From assembly GCA_002353285.1 (NCBI GenBank), contig DEJJ01000034.1, positions 1 to 64,000 on the forward strand: a DNA stretch of 64,000 nucleotides. Direction: 5' to 3'. The notes beneath the pieces are model-generated. The model was not told the origin of the DNA, ran no database searches, and saw nothing but the letters and a program-made list of their open reading frames with translations. The stretch is from Porphyromonadaceae bacterium UBA2751. GTDB taxonomy: Bacteria > Bacteroidota > Bacteroidia > Bacteroidales > Muribaculaceae. Made by a program: the position numbers and the translations under genes. Below, one piece after another: positions 43,343 to 52,148 of the stretch. How positions within the stretch are numbered: the stretch's first letter is position 1; the number at the start of each line of letters is the position of its first letter.

Positions 43343-46300
43343 TTAGAATGATGCTTTTAATGTGAAGTTAAAGCTGCGGGTGGCTGGCACGTTGTAGTTG
43401 TCGATGCCCATGCCACCAGTGCCACCGCTCACTGCCGCCAGGATGGCTGGGTCGTTGCCGGTGTATTTGGTGAGCAACAGCAGGTTGCGACCAGTGCAGT
43501 TCAAGCTCAAGTGCTTGATGGGACAGCCCTTCTTGAGCAGGCTCGTGAAGTCGTAGCCCAGGGTCACATAGCTCAAGCGGATGTAGGAGCCATCCTCAAT
43601 GAAATTAGACGACACCGAGGTGAAATAGGTGTTGATGAAGTTGGAGTCGAGTATAACCGGCGTGGTGTTAGGCGAGTAGGTGCCGTCGCCGTTGGCCACC
43701 ACTCCATTGAAGATTATCTCGCGGTTGCGGTACTTGTCGTAGAGGTGATTCATGCCGTTGGTAATCAGGCTGCGGCCTGTCACATTGGCCACGTCGCCGC
43801 CCTTGCGTGTGTCGAGCAGGAACGATGCTGTGAGGTTCTTCCAGCGGAAGTTGGAGCCCACACCCAAGAGGAAGTCAGGCTCTCGGTTGCCAATGTAGAT
43901 GCCCTTAGCTGGGTCAATGAGTGGATAACCGTCGGCATTGCATATCACGTTGCCGTCGGGGTCGCGCATGTAGTCTTTTCCTGACAGTCCTGTCGACGAG
44001 CCATTGAGGTGGGCCACCGGGAAGATGTCGCCATACTGTGTGCCTTGAATCTCACTCACACCCTCGGGGAGCTTGGTCACCTTGCCACGATTGAACGAGA
44101 AGTTCAGCAACGCTGTCCAGTCAAAGTCGTGGCTCCTGATGATGTCCTGCTGCAGCGACACCTCAAGGCCATGGTTAGTGATAGAACCCTCGTTGCGTGT
44201 CTGCAAGATGGTGCCCGAAGCGGGCGACACGCGCACACTCACAATCTGGTTGTCGACAGTGGTCGAGTAGTAGGCAATGTCGAGGCGGGTGCGGCTGTTG
44301 AAGAAGCGCAAGTCGGCGCCTATCTCCCACGAACTGGTCATCTCGGGCTCAAGTGCAATGGCACGCGAGGTGGTTGGGTCGATGCCATAGCCAGGGTCGG
44401 GGAAGGTGGTCCATTCCTTGAAGGTGTCGGTGAACAAATAGGCTGGACAGTCCTTACCCACCTTGGCCCAGTTGCCACGCAACTTACCGTAGGAGAACCA
44501 GTTGCTGGTCAAGTGGAACAGCTCGCTGAAGATAACACCAGCAGTTACCGAGGGGTAGAAATAGCTGGTCTTGTAGTTTTGCTTGAATCGAGATGAACCG
44601 TCGTGACGCCATGTGCCTGAAATCTGTGCTATACCCTTGTAGTCAAAACGCAGCTCACCAAAGTAGCCATATTTGTTCCAGCTTGAGTGATATAGCGTTA
44701 TGCCATGAGTTCGGTAGGTTTCATCATTAAGATTTTGCCAGCTGTAGAAGCCGTCTCCATGCGAGTCGATGAGCTCAAACTCATAGGCCCCCATGTTGGC
44801 CTCAACACTCTTGCTTTTGCGATACTCCATGCCGTAGAATATGTTGAAATTGAAGTCCTCGGCAAAGGTGTGACTGTAGTTGGCAAAGAACTGCGCAGTG
44901 AGCTGCTGCCCTCGTGAGGGCTGGAACGAATAAGCGCCCAGGCGATCGCGGTTCTCGTTGATGCGGTCTTGCACGTCGGTGTTCTGGTAATCAATGAAGT
45001 CGCTCTCATAGAGGCGAGGCACTGTGTAGGAGTCATACATCGTGTAACCCTTGTCGAAACCTATCTTGCCAGTGAACACCAGGTTCTTGATGGGCTCGTA
45101 GGCAATCTGGCCATTGAGCATGAAACGGTTGCTCTCGGTCTCGCTCTTGTCGAGGTAGCGCCCATAATATGGGCTGACCGTTGCTCCCACGCGCTCAGTG
45201 TCGAGCAGTTCATCCCAGTGGTCGTAGCGGCTGGCCCAGTTCACAGTTCCATCGGCTGTGATATAGTCGGCCATGTTGAAATTACGACCCCAGTTGTAGA
45301 TTGTCGACATTGAGTTACCAAAGCCACGTGCCTTGCTGTTGACGAAGTTGAACGACATTTGGATGGTAACTTGCTCCGATGGCTTGTACTGTCCTTTCAG
45401 GAACGCTGTTATTTGGTTCTTATAATCTTTGGGAATCACACCATCATTGAGCATGTAGGCCACCGACGCATAGGAGTTGAATTTCTCAGTACCACCCGAG
45501 GCCGAGACACTGTACTTCTGCATCAAGCCGGTGCCCAAGAATTCACCCAGGTTATCGTAGACGGTCTCATTGGGCTGAATGTAGGGGCCCCATCCGCCGC
45601 CGCCACTGTTCTCCTTGTAGAAACCCTTAGCACCTGGAGCAAACTTGCTCTGAAGCTTGGGCACGCGCATGCAGTTGCTTATCTCGACTGTGGCACTGGC
45701 ATCAACCTTGATTGTGCCGTCGCGGCTTCCGCTCTTGGTGGTGATGAGGATAACACCATTGGCTCCCTCCTGGCCATACAAGGCACTTGCAGCAGCACCC
45801 TTGAGCACGCTCATGTTCTCGATGTCGTCGGGGTTGATGTCGGCAAGCGTGGAACCGTGACCGCGAATTGCCACACCGTCAACCACCATCAGCGGCTCAT
45901 TGTTCTGGCCGTTGTGAATGGAGCTGATGGCGCGAATGATAACTTGGGTTGATGAGTTAGGCGAGCCACCGCCAGTGGCAACCTGCAAGCCGGCAACTTT
46001 TCCCTGCAGGGAGTTGGCAAAGTTGGTCGAACCGCCGGCTGTCACCTGGTCACCGCTCAGCGACTGAACAGCAAAGTTCAGTTTCTTCTTCTCTTGAGTT
46101 TGACCATAGGCAGTCACCACAACCTCTTGAAGCACTTGGGTGTTGTCCTCAAGCTCAACGTTGATCACGCTCTGGCCGCGACCCACCTTGATGCTCACTG
46201 GATTCATGCCCACATAGGAGATCTCGAGCACCTCGCCGTCATTGACCTCAATGGTGTATTTTCCATCAAGGTCGGTGGCCGTGCCACGAGTAGTACCCTT

Positions 46301-46426
46301 CACTTGAACCGACGCGCCAATGATGGTCTCGCCGTCGCTCTTCTGGGTTACCACTCCCGTCACAATGCGGGCATAACCCGCCATCGCGATAATGGAAAAT
46401 AACAGTAGTAGTAGCTGTTTTCTCAT
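43343..46426 (-). CDS. SusC/RagA family TonB-linked outer membrane protein
   Basis: 1027 aa from the ATG at 46426 (MRKQLLLLLFSIIAMAGYAR). An in-frame upstream start adds 20 charged residues before the signal peptide and is unlikely. There is a carboxypeptidase-regulatory-like domain (about 20-95; GVVTQKSDGETIIGASVQVK), the SusC signature region, a plug (about 110-230: NFANSLQGKVAGLQV, PLMVVDGVAIRG, MSVLKGAAASALYGQEGANG), then a 22-strand barrel ending in Phe (NFTLKASF). It imports oligomers through the outer membrane, powered by TonB-ExbBD. It is the first gene of the locus. Substrate is unknown; no GH or PL gene lies in the operon, whereas peptidases are abundant nearby. Confidence 0.95.
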   Translation of the reverse strand: MRKQLLLLLFSIIAMAGYARIVTGVVTQKSDGETIIGASVQVKGTTRGTATDLDGKYTIEVNDGEVLEISYVGMNPVSIKVGRGQSVINVELEDNTQVLQEVVVTAYGQTQEKKKLNFAVQSLSGDQVTAGGSTNFANSLQGKVAGLQVATGGGSPNSSTQVIIRAISSIHNGQNNEPLMVVDGVAIRGHGSTLADINPDDIENMSVLKGAAASALYGQEGANGVILITTKSGSRDGTIKVDASATVEISNCMRVPKLQSKFAPGAKGFYKENSGGGGWGPYIQPNETVYDNLGEFLGTGLMQKYSVSASGGTEKFNSYASVAYMLNDGVIPKDYKNQITAFLKGQYKPSEQVTIQMSFNFVNSKARGFGNSMSTIYNWGRNFNMADYITADGTVNWASRYDHWDELLDTERVGATVSPYYGRYLDKSETESNRFMLNGQIAYEPIKNLVFTGKIGFDKGYTMYDSYTVPRLYESDFIDYQNTDVQDRINENRDRLGAYSFQPSRGQQLTAQFFANYSHTFAEDFNFNIFYGMEYRKSKSVEANMGAYEFELIDSHGDGFYSWQNLNDETYRTHGITLYHSSWNKYGYFGELRFDYKGIAQISGTWRHDGSSRFKQNYKTSYFYPSVTAGVIFSELFHLTSNWFSYGKLRGNWAKVGKDCPAYLFTDTFKEWTTFPDPGYGIDPTTSRAIALEPEMTSSWEIGADLRFFNSRTRLDIAYYSTTVDNQIVSVRVSPASGTILQTRNEGSITNHGLEVSLQQDIIRSHDFDWTALLNFSFNRGKVTKLPEGVSEIQGTQYGDIFPVAHLNGSSTGLSGKDYMRDPDGNVICNADGYPLIDPAKGIYIGNREPDFLLGVGSNFRWKNLTASFLLDTRKGGDVANVTGRSLITNGMNHLYDKYRNREIIFNGVVANGDGTYSPNTTPVILDSNFINTYFTSVSSNFIEDGSYIRLSYVTLGYDFTSLLKKGCPIKHLSLNCTGRNLLLLTKYTGNDPAILAAVSGGTGGMGIDNYNVPATRSFNFTLKASF

Positions 46427-46540
46427 AATATTACTTGGTATTTGTTCGTGTTTTATTGGTTTTCGTCTTTTATGGTGATTCGGCATCGACTTAAAGTGTT
46501 ACAATATGACACAAATAAGCGGCGTTTTGTTTTAATCTCA

Positions 46541-46548
46541 CAAACTTA
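46541..46548 (-). promoter_or_regulatory. possible -7 promoter element for the SusC operon
   Basis: Minus-strand TAAGTTTG fits TAnnTTTG. It lies 115 bp upstream of the SusC start and no -33 match is evident. Confidence 0.35.
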
Positions 46549-46668
46549 ATTATAAATTTTGAAAACACATTAATATTATAGGAGAAAAATCACATTTTTT
46601 TGATTTTTTAGCATTATCTACTATTTTTTGCTATCATTAACAACCGCATTGCTCTAGGTAAAAAAACT

Positions 46669-46702
46669 AGTAGATGCCAGCTCCAAAAAGCTGGCATCTA
46701 CT
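46669..46702 (-). terminator. hairpin terminator
   Basis: 14-bp perfect stem (46669-46682 with 46689-46702), 6-nt loop, A-run at 46660-46666 giving a minus-strand T-tract. It terminates the beta-helix protein gene ending at 46820. Confidence 0.85.
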
Positions 46703-46782
46703 CTTATAACTCTTGTAATTCCTGTTATTTATTGGTTTTTAGCGAGAACGAAGTTCAAGTAGGGAAATATTGAGAAGGAAAA

Positions 46783-46808
46783 ACTCTCACTCTCCACTCT
46801 CACTCTCC
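46783..46808. repeat. 13-bp perfect tandem repeat
   Basis: ACTCTCACTCTCC occurs twice (46783-46795, 46796-46808), itself made of CTCTC-like steps. It lies immediately downstream of the beta-helix gene stop, so it is in the 3' untranslated part of that minus-strand transcript. Confidence 0.8.
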
Positions 46809-46819
46809 ACTAAACAGCC

Positions 46820-48310
46820 TTACATATTGGGCGTCGACACTGTTACATTTGCAGCCGAGTTATTATAGTTGGTAGGGATGTCAAAGCTCATTCCCTCGGC
46901 AGTGTAGGTCATGCCGCCAGTGATAACCTGGTTGCGCAAGTACTTGTACTTTTGCGTGTAGCCCGAGCTCACCGTCGACGACTTGCCACCAATGCCCATG
47001 ATGTAGCCACCGTTGGTAAAAAAGCCCAGCTCGCCTTTGAAGGCGCGGCCCTCATCCTTGCTCGCTGCCACCCTCACCGTGCCGCCAGTGATTGTGATGC
47101 TACCGTCGGCCTTCACGCCGCCAGCCTTCGTGTCGAGCGTCGACGAGTACTCATACATGTCGCCCGTGGTCACTGCCGTGAACGTGCCACCGCTGATGTT
47201 AACACTCCCATCGGTGTTCAAGCCCTTGCCGCCCATGCCAGTGCTCATGAGGTAGACGGTGCCATCACTCATGTTGAACGTGCTGTCGCACTTGATGGCA
47301 GCGCAACTGCTCAGGTCGGCCGTGGTAGCGTCGTAGGTGGCGTTGCCGCTCGTCGATGCCGTTATGGTGCCACCAGCAATTGTCATTATCGACTCACTCT
47401 TGATAGCCTTAACGGCATCGCCAGTAGTGTTCACGGCAAGAGAGCCGCCGTTCATGATAAACTCGCCATTGTGTGAGTCGGTAGTCGTTTTAGTCATCCC
47501 CACGTCGATGCCGTCGCCACCAGTAGTGCTGATTGTCACAGTGCCGCCGTCCATCTGTAAATACTGGTTGATGTGTAAACCATCGCTCACCGAGTTGAGC
47601 ACAGTGATAATTCCGCTAGCGATGCGAGTATACTCATCACTGAAGTAGGCGTGCTTGCTATTGCCTGTGATGTTGAGAGTGCCTTCGCCAGCTATCACGG
47701 CATGACCGTTGATGAAGAAACAAGCCTTCTGGGCTCCACCTGTGGCATCGGTGAGAGTGCTTATGCCGTTGAGTGTCACGTCGATGCGCTTGCCGTTGTC
47801 AATGTTGATGGCTGCGCTGTCGGGGTTGTGGATGGTGAGGTCGGTGAGGTTCACGTAGCATTTATAGTCGCCATCCATGTAGAACGAGCCGTTGCTTGTT
47901 GAGCCACTCAGGTTGTAGATTATAGAGTCTTGCAAAGTGTCATCGGCCACGATGTTAACATGAGCGCCGCTCACTGCCACGGTCACCATGCTCTTGATGT
48001 TCTTGGCCACGGTCACGGTGGCACTGTTGCCGTCGTAGGCCACATTCACATGGAAGTCGTCGATGCTAGGCTCGTCGTCGCTTAGCAGAATGTTGTAGAC
48101 CGCGGTGATGTCGCCGGCGGTGATGCTGCCATCGCCATCAACGTCGCTTGTGGCCAGAAAAGTCGCGTCGCCATCGAGCATGTAATTGTAGAGGGCTGTG
48201 ATGTCGGCAGCCGTCACACTGCCGTCGCCGTCCACATCGCCTAGGGTGGCACTGGCCTGGAAGCCCAGCGATGCCACCAGTAGCATGCTTGCTATGATAA
48301 TCTTTTTCAT
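46820..48310 (-). CDS. beta-helix carbohydrate-binding protein (Cthe_2159-like) with N-terminal dockerin
   Basis: 496 aa, signal peptide about 1-21. The dockerin comes first (22-80; DVDGDGSVTAAD, DVDGDGSITAGD). The rest (about 85-490) is a parallel beta-helix of the Cthe_2159 carbohydrate-binding family: VNLTDLTIHNPDSAAINI, GEGTLNITGNSKHAYFSDE, SDGLHINQYLQMDGGTVTIS, GDGIDVGM, GGTFTAVTTGD, GRAFKGELGFFTNGGYIMGI. Cthe_2159 from Clostridium thermocellum binds acidic polysaccharides such as polygalacturonate. Placement of the dockerin before the binding domain is unlike the 12 C-terminal cases and is shared only with the alpha-amylase here. It is transcribed alone, divergent from the 48812 gene. 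Confidence 0.88.
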   Translation of the reverse strand: MKKIIIASMLLVASLGFQASATLGDVDGDGSVTAADITALYNYMLDGDATFLATSDVDGDGSITAGDITAVYNILLSDDEPSIDDFHVNVAYDGNSATVTVAKNIKSMVTVAVSGAHVNIVADDTLQDSIIYNLSGSTSNGSFYMDGDYKCYVNLTDLTIHNPDSAAINIDNGKRIDVTLNGISTLTDATGGAQKACFFINGHAVIAGEGTLNITGNSKHAYFSDEYTRIASGIITVLNSVSDGLHINQYLQMDGGTVTISTTGGDGIDVGMTKTTTDSHNGEFIMNGGSLAVNTTGDAVKAIKSESIMTIAGGTITASTSGNATYDATTADLSSCAAIKCDSTFNMSDGTVYLMSTGMGGKGLNTDGSVNISGGTFTAVTTGDMYEYSSTLDTKAGGVKADGSITITGGTVRVAASKDEGRAFKGELGFFTNGGYIMGIGGKSSTVSSGYTQKYKYLRNQVITGGMTYTAEGMSFDIPTNYNNSAANVTVSTPNM

Positions 48311-48351
48311 TTTGGTGGTTTTAATTTAATAAGAACAGTAATTTGTGACGG

Positions 48352-48383
48352 CAAATGTAAATAATAAAAATCAATTGTGCAAA
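48352..48383 (-). promoter_or_regulatory. Bacteroidota-type promoter
   Basis: Minus strand: TTTG (48380-48383), 20 nt, TACATTTG (48352-48359), a full consensus match. It is 42 bp upstream of the beta-helix gene. Confidence 0.7.
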
Positions 48384-48620
48384 TCCACACACATTGTATT
48401 ATTAAAATAACCAGCGAACAACTTGTTTCCTTCAACAACCACCCTTTAGCGGAGGCGGAGATGCGGCGGTGATGCTTTTTTCATCTTGATGAGTTGTCTT
48501 GAGTGATGTGGCGATGCTGTGCTATTGTGCCAAAAAATGGCGCGTTTGTCTTCGATGCACAAAAAAAAACAAAAATAATTAATTAATGCAAAATAATCGC
48601 CTTGATTAACTGAAATTTAC

Positions 48621-48628
48621 TACTTTTG
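48621..48628 (+). promoter_or_regulatory. possible -7 promoter element
   Basis: TACTTTTG fits TAnnTTTG. CTTG at 48601-48604 is only 16 bp upstream, short of the usual spacing. It would drive the gene starting at 48812 with a long leader. Confidence 0.4.
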
Positions 48629-48811
48629 TTAGTAAAATATCATATTTACGCACTTATTTTTAGATAAAATAGGTTGATAAAGTGGAATGGTATTTATCTG
48701 CTTTGATACTTCTTTCTTGAAATAGTGCTTCCTGAGGAAAGTAACATATTTATTAAATAATCGAGTAATATCTGCCGACAGATCTACTCCTAAAACAACA
48801 TGATTTTTATT

Positions 48812-51643
48812 ATGAAAAAACTAATTAAATTCATTCTAATGACATGTCTTTTCATGCTATCCACGATGCAGGCCTATGCCGTCGATGGCAGGCCTGTGAA
48901 ATCACTTACTAAGGCCGAGGCCCAAGCTATTCCACTCACTTGGACCGACGCTAGTGGCGTACAGCATACTACTAACCTTGCAGAGCCAGCTTCCGATCCC
49001 CGTCACATGATTGCGCTTCTGCGTGAGGTGTATATAAATAAAAACGTGCCTGGTAATATCAATCGTGCTTACAAAAATGATTTTGCAGTGGAAAAAACAA
49101 TAAACTATGCAATTAGTACAATTTATTCAGGGACAGGAAAATATGCGGGGTGGAATATTCCTCAAGGAAAACATAACACTTATGTTCCCAATAATGAAGG
49201 ATTGACATTGTTGCTCGTTGAGATTACAGACTCTTATAATTCAGATGATGTAAAACGTAATCACGACATCAAAACTTACGCTAATTTGGTGAAGTTCTTT
49301 AAGAATTATGTGAAGAGTGTTAGATTGATTACTGATGGCAAGCACATTGAGAATGGTGACAAGAGTAGTACGATATTCAATCTTTCGGGACGACTGTCGC
49401 GTTTCTTCTTCTTGGCTAAAGGTAAATGTTCTAGTGCTAAAGAAAATGATAATGCTCCATTTGGAGATGGTGCTCTTTATGAGCAGTTTAGTCCAGTTGA
49501 TAATGTGGGCAATGGTGGCAATGACCTCTATGCTAGACTTGTGGCTAATGAGTCTTTTAAGGTTGAGCACGATTGCCCAACAGTGCTAGCTAAGGGGCAT
49601 GAGTTTCAAATGAAAAAAGGCAGCACCGATTATTATGACGTGAGCAACCTCATGTTCTCGATTCCTGATTATCGATTAGCTTATCATAGTAATCGTGATT
49701 TGGGTAGTAATCAGTATTACTATTATCATCCTCAGTATTCGCCCACAGTGATGCTCTACACCGTTAAGCTCACTGCCGACGCCGAGCCTGCCGATGCCGA
49801 GAACAAATACACTGTAACGCTCAATTGGTCATCTTCGCTCGACGAGGTGACGGGCGTGACTAACTCGCAGATTTATAAAGTGTATCGTGTGGTAAACGGT
49901 GCTGTCACTGGCGAGCCTATCTTCACTGGCACCGATGTTTACACATGGAGCGAGGAGGTTGATCAAACCAAGAATGGCTATTACCTGACTTATCTCGTTA
50001 CTGCTGAGCCCGCCGATGGCTCTTTCCCACAGGCACAGAGCAACAATGCTCGTGTGGCAATTCCTGGTCTCGACCCACTAGAGCGCATGGAGCTCGTCAT
50101 TAGCGGCGACAACCGCAGCGTCTTTGATCCAGCCACTATCACCAATACCTATACTAACACTATCGTTCTTAATAACGGTGTTGGTTATACAGTAAAGGGC
50201 AGCCATCTCGAAGAGGGAACCATGATTAACTTTGAGCGTCAAGACTCGCTTGGCAATGTGCTCGAGACTCTCGAGTCAATTGAATTCACTGGCATCAATT
50301 CTCATGCTTTTGCCTACAAGGTTATTAAGAACGGCGTGGAAATTGCTACTGGAACATTCACTAGCGATGATAACGATGACGTTGATTTCAACCATTTCCA
50401 GATAGTAGACAAATTTAGCGTTAGCACTGCTCTCAATGACCACCCAGGCTTGTACAAATATCAGGCCTCGTTCACTCCTCCTGCAGGCACTGATATTCCT
50501 GGGGCCGAAGGCGCAAAAGTCTATAGCAACCAGCTAGAGATAAAGGTGTTTAAGACCTTTGGTCGCGCACTCGGAACATTCACTCAGGCTCAGGTTGATG
50601 CCGATATTTTGCGTCCTGATGAGGCTCTTAGTAATGTTGCTGGTTTAATAACCACTCTAGAGAACTCATCTGATGTGTTCAGCTACGACCTGTGGAGTGG
50701 CGGCAACAACGATGTTTGGGTTCAAACTCAAAGCCATGCGCAGCGTCAAAACAGTGGAGCCTATATGATTCATGATGGTGCTGGCAATCAAAATGAGGTT
50801 CCATTCACCAGCACTCAGCCCTATATGGCTCAGCCCATACCCGATGCAAATGCAACTGCCGTTGGTGCCTACGCCTATGTGCCTGTGATTACTACTTTCC
50901 CAGTCAATGGCGCAACCGACCACTACAACACCTATGGTGCTAATCGCGACATGTCGCTCGTCACTGACGTCAACCTGGGCGAGACAAGTGTTATTGCTAG
51001 CGAAAATCAGTTTGAGGATAATGGAGTTACTTGCCGCCACTATGAGGTTGCTCTCCCTGTTACGGTAGCTGCTCCTGAAGGTGTTACACCACAGTTTGTG
51101 CGAGTTTGGAAGCGTTTGCCCGATGGCGTGGCTCACGAGGCCACTCTCCATAATGGCACTTGCCCCTACGAATATCGCCTCGACCAAACCCAGCGTTGCT
51201 ACATCTATCCCGAGCCGTATAAGAAGGATGACAGTGTAGTGCCAGCTCAGGACTTTAGCGTCGCTGATTTTGGCTCTAACACAGTTAATATTTACGACTA
51301 CTTTGGAGCAACCGATGTGGTTGGTAAAGCCACAGGCTTCAACGTTGACTACATCATTCGCTTCTACTCAATCGTTGGTGAACCCACGGCTGCTCAAGTT
51401 GCAGGTATCATTCTCAAGGACAACAGCGGGATGATGTGGGCTGTGTCAGAGGTCCGAAAGACTGTTAGCGTGGAAACCAATATCCCCACTGCTATCTATG
51501 GTGTTACATCGAGCAAGGAGGTTGTTTCGGTTCGTTATTACGACATGATGGGTAAGGTGGTTGCATCGCCACGCAATGGAGTCTACATTATGGAGACTCG
51601 CTATAGCGATGGGTCATCTAGAACTTGCAAAGTGCTCAAGTAA
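48812..51643 (+). CDS. large secreted protein with FN3-like region and T9SS-like C-terminal tail
   Basis: About 943 aa from the ATG at 48812, which gives a compact signal peptide (MKKLIKFILMTCLFM to MQAYA). The N-terminal about 290 residues are not recognised. Then comes a beta-rich FN3-like segment (about 300-400: TVTLNWSSSLDEVTGVTNSQ, YYLTYLVTAEPADG) and further sandwich-like regions. The last about 60 residues resemble a type IX secretion sorting signal of Bacteroidales type A: VVSVRYYDMMGKVVASPRNG, VYIMETRYSDG, ending CKVLK. It is the only large secreted protein in the window with such a tail and it lacks a dockerin. No cohesin-like repeat is apparent, although a scaffold role cannot be excluded. 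Function unknown. Confidence 0.85.
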   Translation: MKKLIKFILMTCLFMLSTMQAYAVDGRPVKSLTKAEAQAIPLTWTDASGVQHTTNLAEPASDPRHMIALLREVYINKNVPGNINRAYKNDFAVEKTINYAISTIYSGTGKYAGWNIPQGKHNTYVPNNEGLTLLLVEITDSYNSDDVKRNHDIKTYANLVKFFKNYVKSVRLITDGKHIENGDKSSTIFNLSGRLSRFFFLAKGKCSSAKENDNAPFGDGALYEQFSPVDNVGNGGNDLYARLVANESFKVEHDCPTVLAKGHEFQMKKGSTDYYDVSNLMFSIPDYRLAYHSNRDLGSNQYYYYHPQYSPTVMLYTVKLTADAEPADAENKYTVTLNWSSSLDEVTGVTNSQIYKVYRVVNGAVTGEPIFTGTDVYTWSEEVDQTKNGYYLTYLVTAEPADGSFPQAQSNNARVAIPGLDPLERMELVISGDNRSVFDPATITNTYTNTIVLNNGVGYTVKGSHLEEGTMINFERQDSLGNVLETLESIEFTGINSHAFAYKVIKNGVEIATGTFTSDDNDDVDFNHFQIVDKFSVSTALNDHPGLYKYQASFTPPAGTDIPGAEGAKVYSNQLEIKVFKTFGRALGTFTQAQVDADILRPDEALSNVAGLITTLENSSDVFSYDLWSGGNNDVWVQTQSHAQRQNSGAYMIHDGAGNQNEVPFTSTQPYMAQPIPDANATAVGAYAYVPVITTFPVNGATDHYNTYGANRDMSLVTDVNLGETSVIASENQFEDNGVTCRHYEVALPVTVAAPEGVTPQFVRVWKRLPDGVAHEATLHNGTCPYEYRLDQTQRCYIYPEPYKKDDSVVPAQDFSVADFGSNTVNIYDYFGATDVVGKATGFNVDYIIRFYSIVGEPTAAQVAGIILKDNSGMMWAVSEVRKTVSVETNIPTAIYGVTSSKEVVSVRYYDMMGKVVASPRNGVYIMETRYSDGSSRTCKVLK

Positions 51644-51694
51644 CTGACATGCAACTGTTGCTCGCCCCCCTGGGGTGAGTGGCGCTTACTGACT

Positions 51695-51732
51695 AATGAG
51701 GGTGTTCCAAAAAATCTTGGCACACCCTCATT
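51695..51732 (+). terminator. hairpin terminator
   Basis: 11-bp perfect stem (51695-51705 with 51722-51732) followed by a short T-run, 52 bp after the plus-strand stop at 51643. Confidence 0.8.
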
Positions 51733-51785
51733 GTTTTCACGTCACAAAAGCTCAGCATGAGCAAAGCGGGTGAACGATATGTTGG

Positions 51786-52148
51786 TCACAGATTCACATT
51801 GATGCTGGTTGAGCGGAAGCTGAAGATGCTCTCGCTCAGCTTGTTGGCACTTGTGTTGAGCGAGTAGTTCTTTTGCGAGCGGGCCTTGACTATTGGCACC
51901 ACAAACTCAATGTTCTGGTTGCCGTGAGTGACTGTGAAGTCAATGCGCTGGTTCTTCTCATCGAGAAGTACTAGCGAGTCCACACTCTCGGTGTCAAGAT
52001 GCTGAATTATCGACTCGATGGGCACTTGCACAACCACGTCGGTTGTGTCGTTGTTGTGAGTGTTGGCAATCAAGATGTTGACGGTGTTCTTGTTGGTACA
52101 CGATGTGGCCAGTGCTGCCACAGTGGCTAAAATCACAATTATTTTCAT
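51786..52148 (-). CDS. small lipoprotein, function unknown
   Basis: 120 aa. The N-terminus is a lipoprotein signal with lipobox LATSC (Cys about 17). The mature part is short and beta-rich (VNILIANTHNNDTTDVVVQV, NQRIDFTVTHGNQNIEFVVP). The opening resembles the start of DUF4861 lipoproteins, but the rest of that family is missing, so this is only a hint. The ATG overlaps the stop of the upstream membrane-protein gene by four bases (ATGA), implying translational coupling and probably a joint function. Confidence 0.75.
   Translation of the reverse strand: MKIIVILATVAALATSCTNKNTVNILIANTHNNDTTDVVVQVPIESIIQHLDTESVDSLVLLDEKNQRIDFTVTHGNQNIEFVVPIVKARSQKNYSLNTSANKLSESIFSFRSTSINVNL

Larger units (their letters stand above)
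46427..46819. other. 393-bp gene-less stretch upstream of the SusC gene
   Basis: It holds the SusC leader and a possible -7 element, the terminator of the beta-helix gene and a 13-bp tandem repeat. Nothing else is recognisable; no anti-sigma or ECF sigma gene is present here. Confidence 0.65.
48311..48811. other. 501-bp divergent intergenic region
   Basis: It contains a well-matched minus-strand promoter near 48352-48383 and a possible plus-strand -7 element at 48621-48628. The latter would leave a 5' leader of about 175 nt for the plus-strand gene. I see no coding region, tRNA or known riboswitch. Confidence 0.6.

Noticed and set aside
43343..46486. 20-residue N-terminal extension of the SusC protein
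   Set aside because: The extension is charged and precedes a complete signal peptide starting at 46426; it is probably untranslated leader.
48311..48811. tRNA or small RNA in the long divergent gap
   Set aside because: No cloverleaf, CCA-end pattern or terminated hairpin found by eye on either strand.
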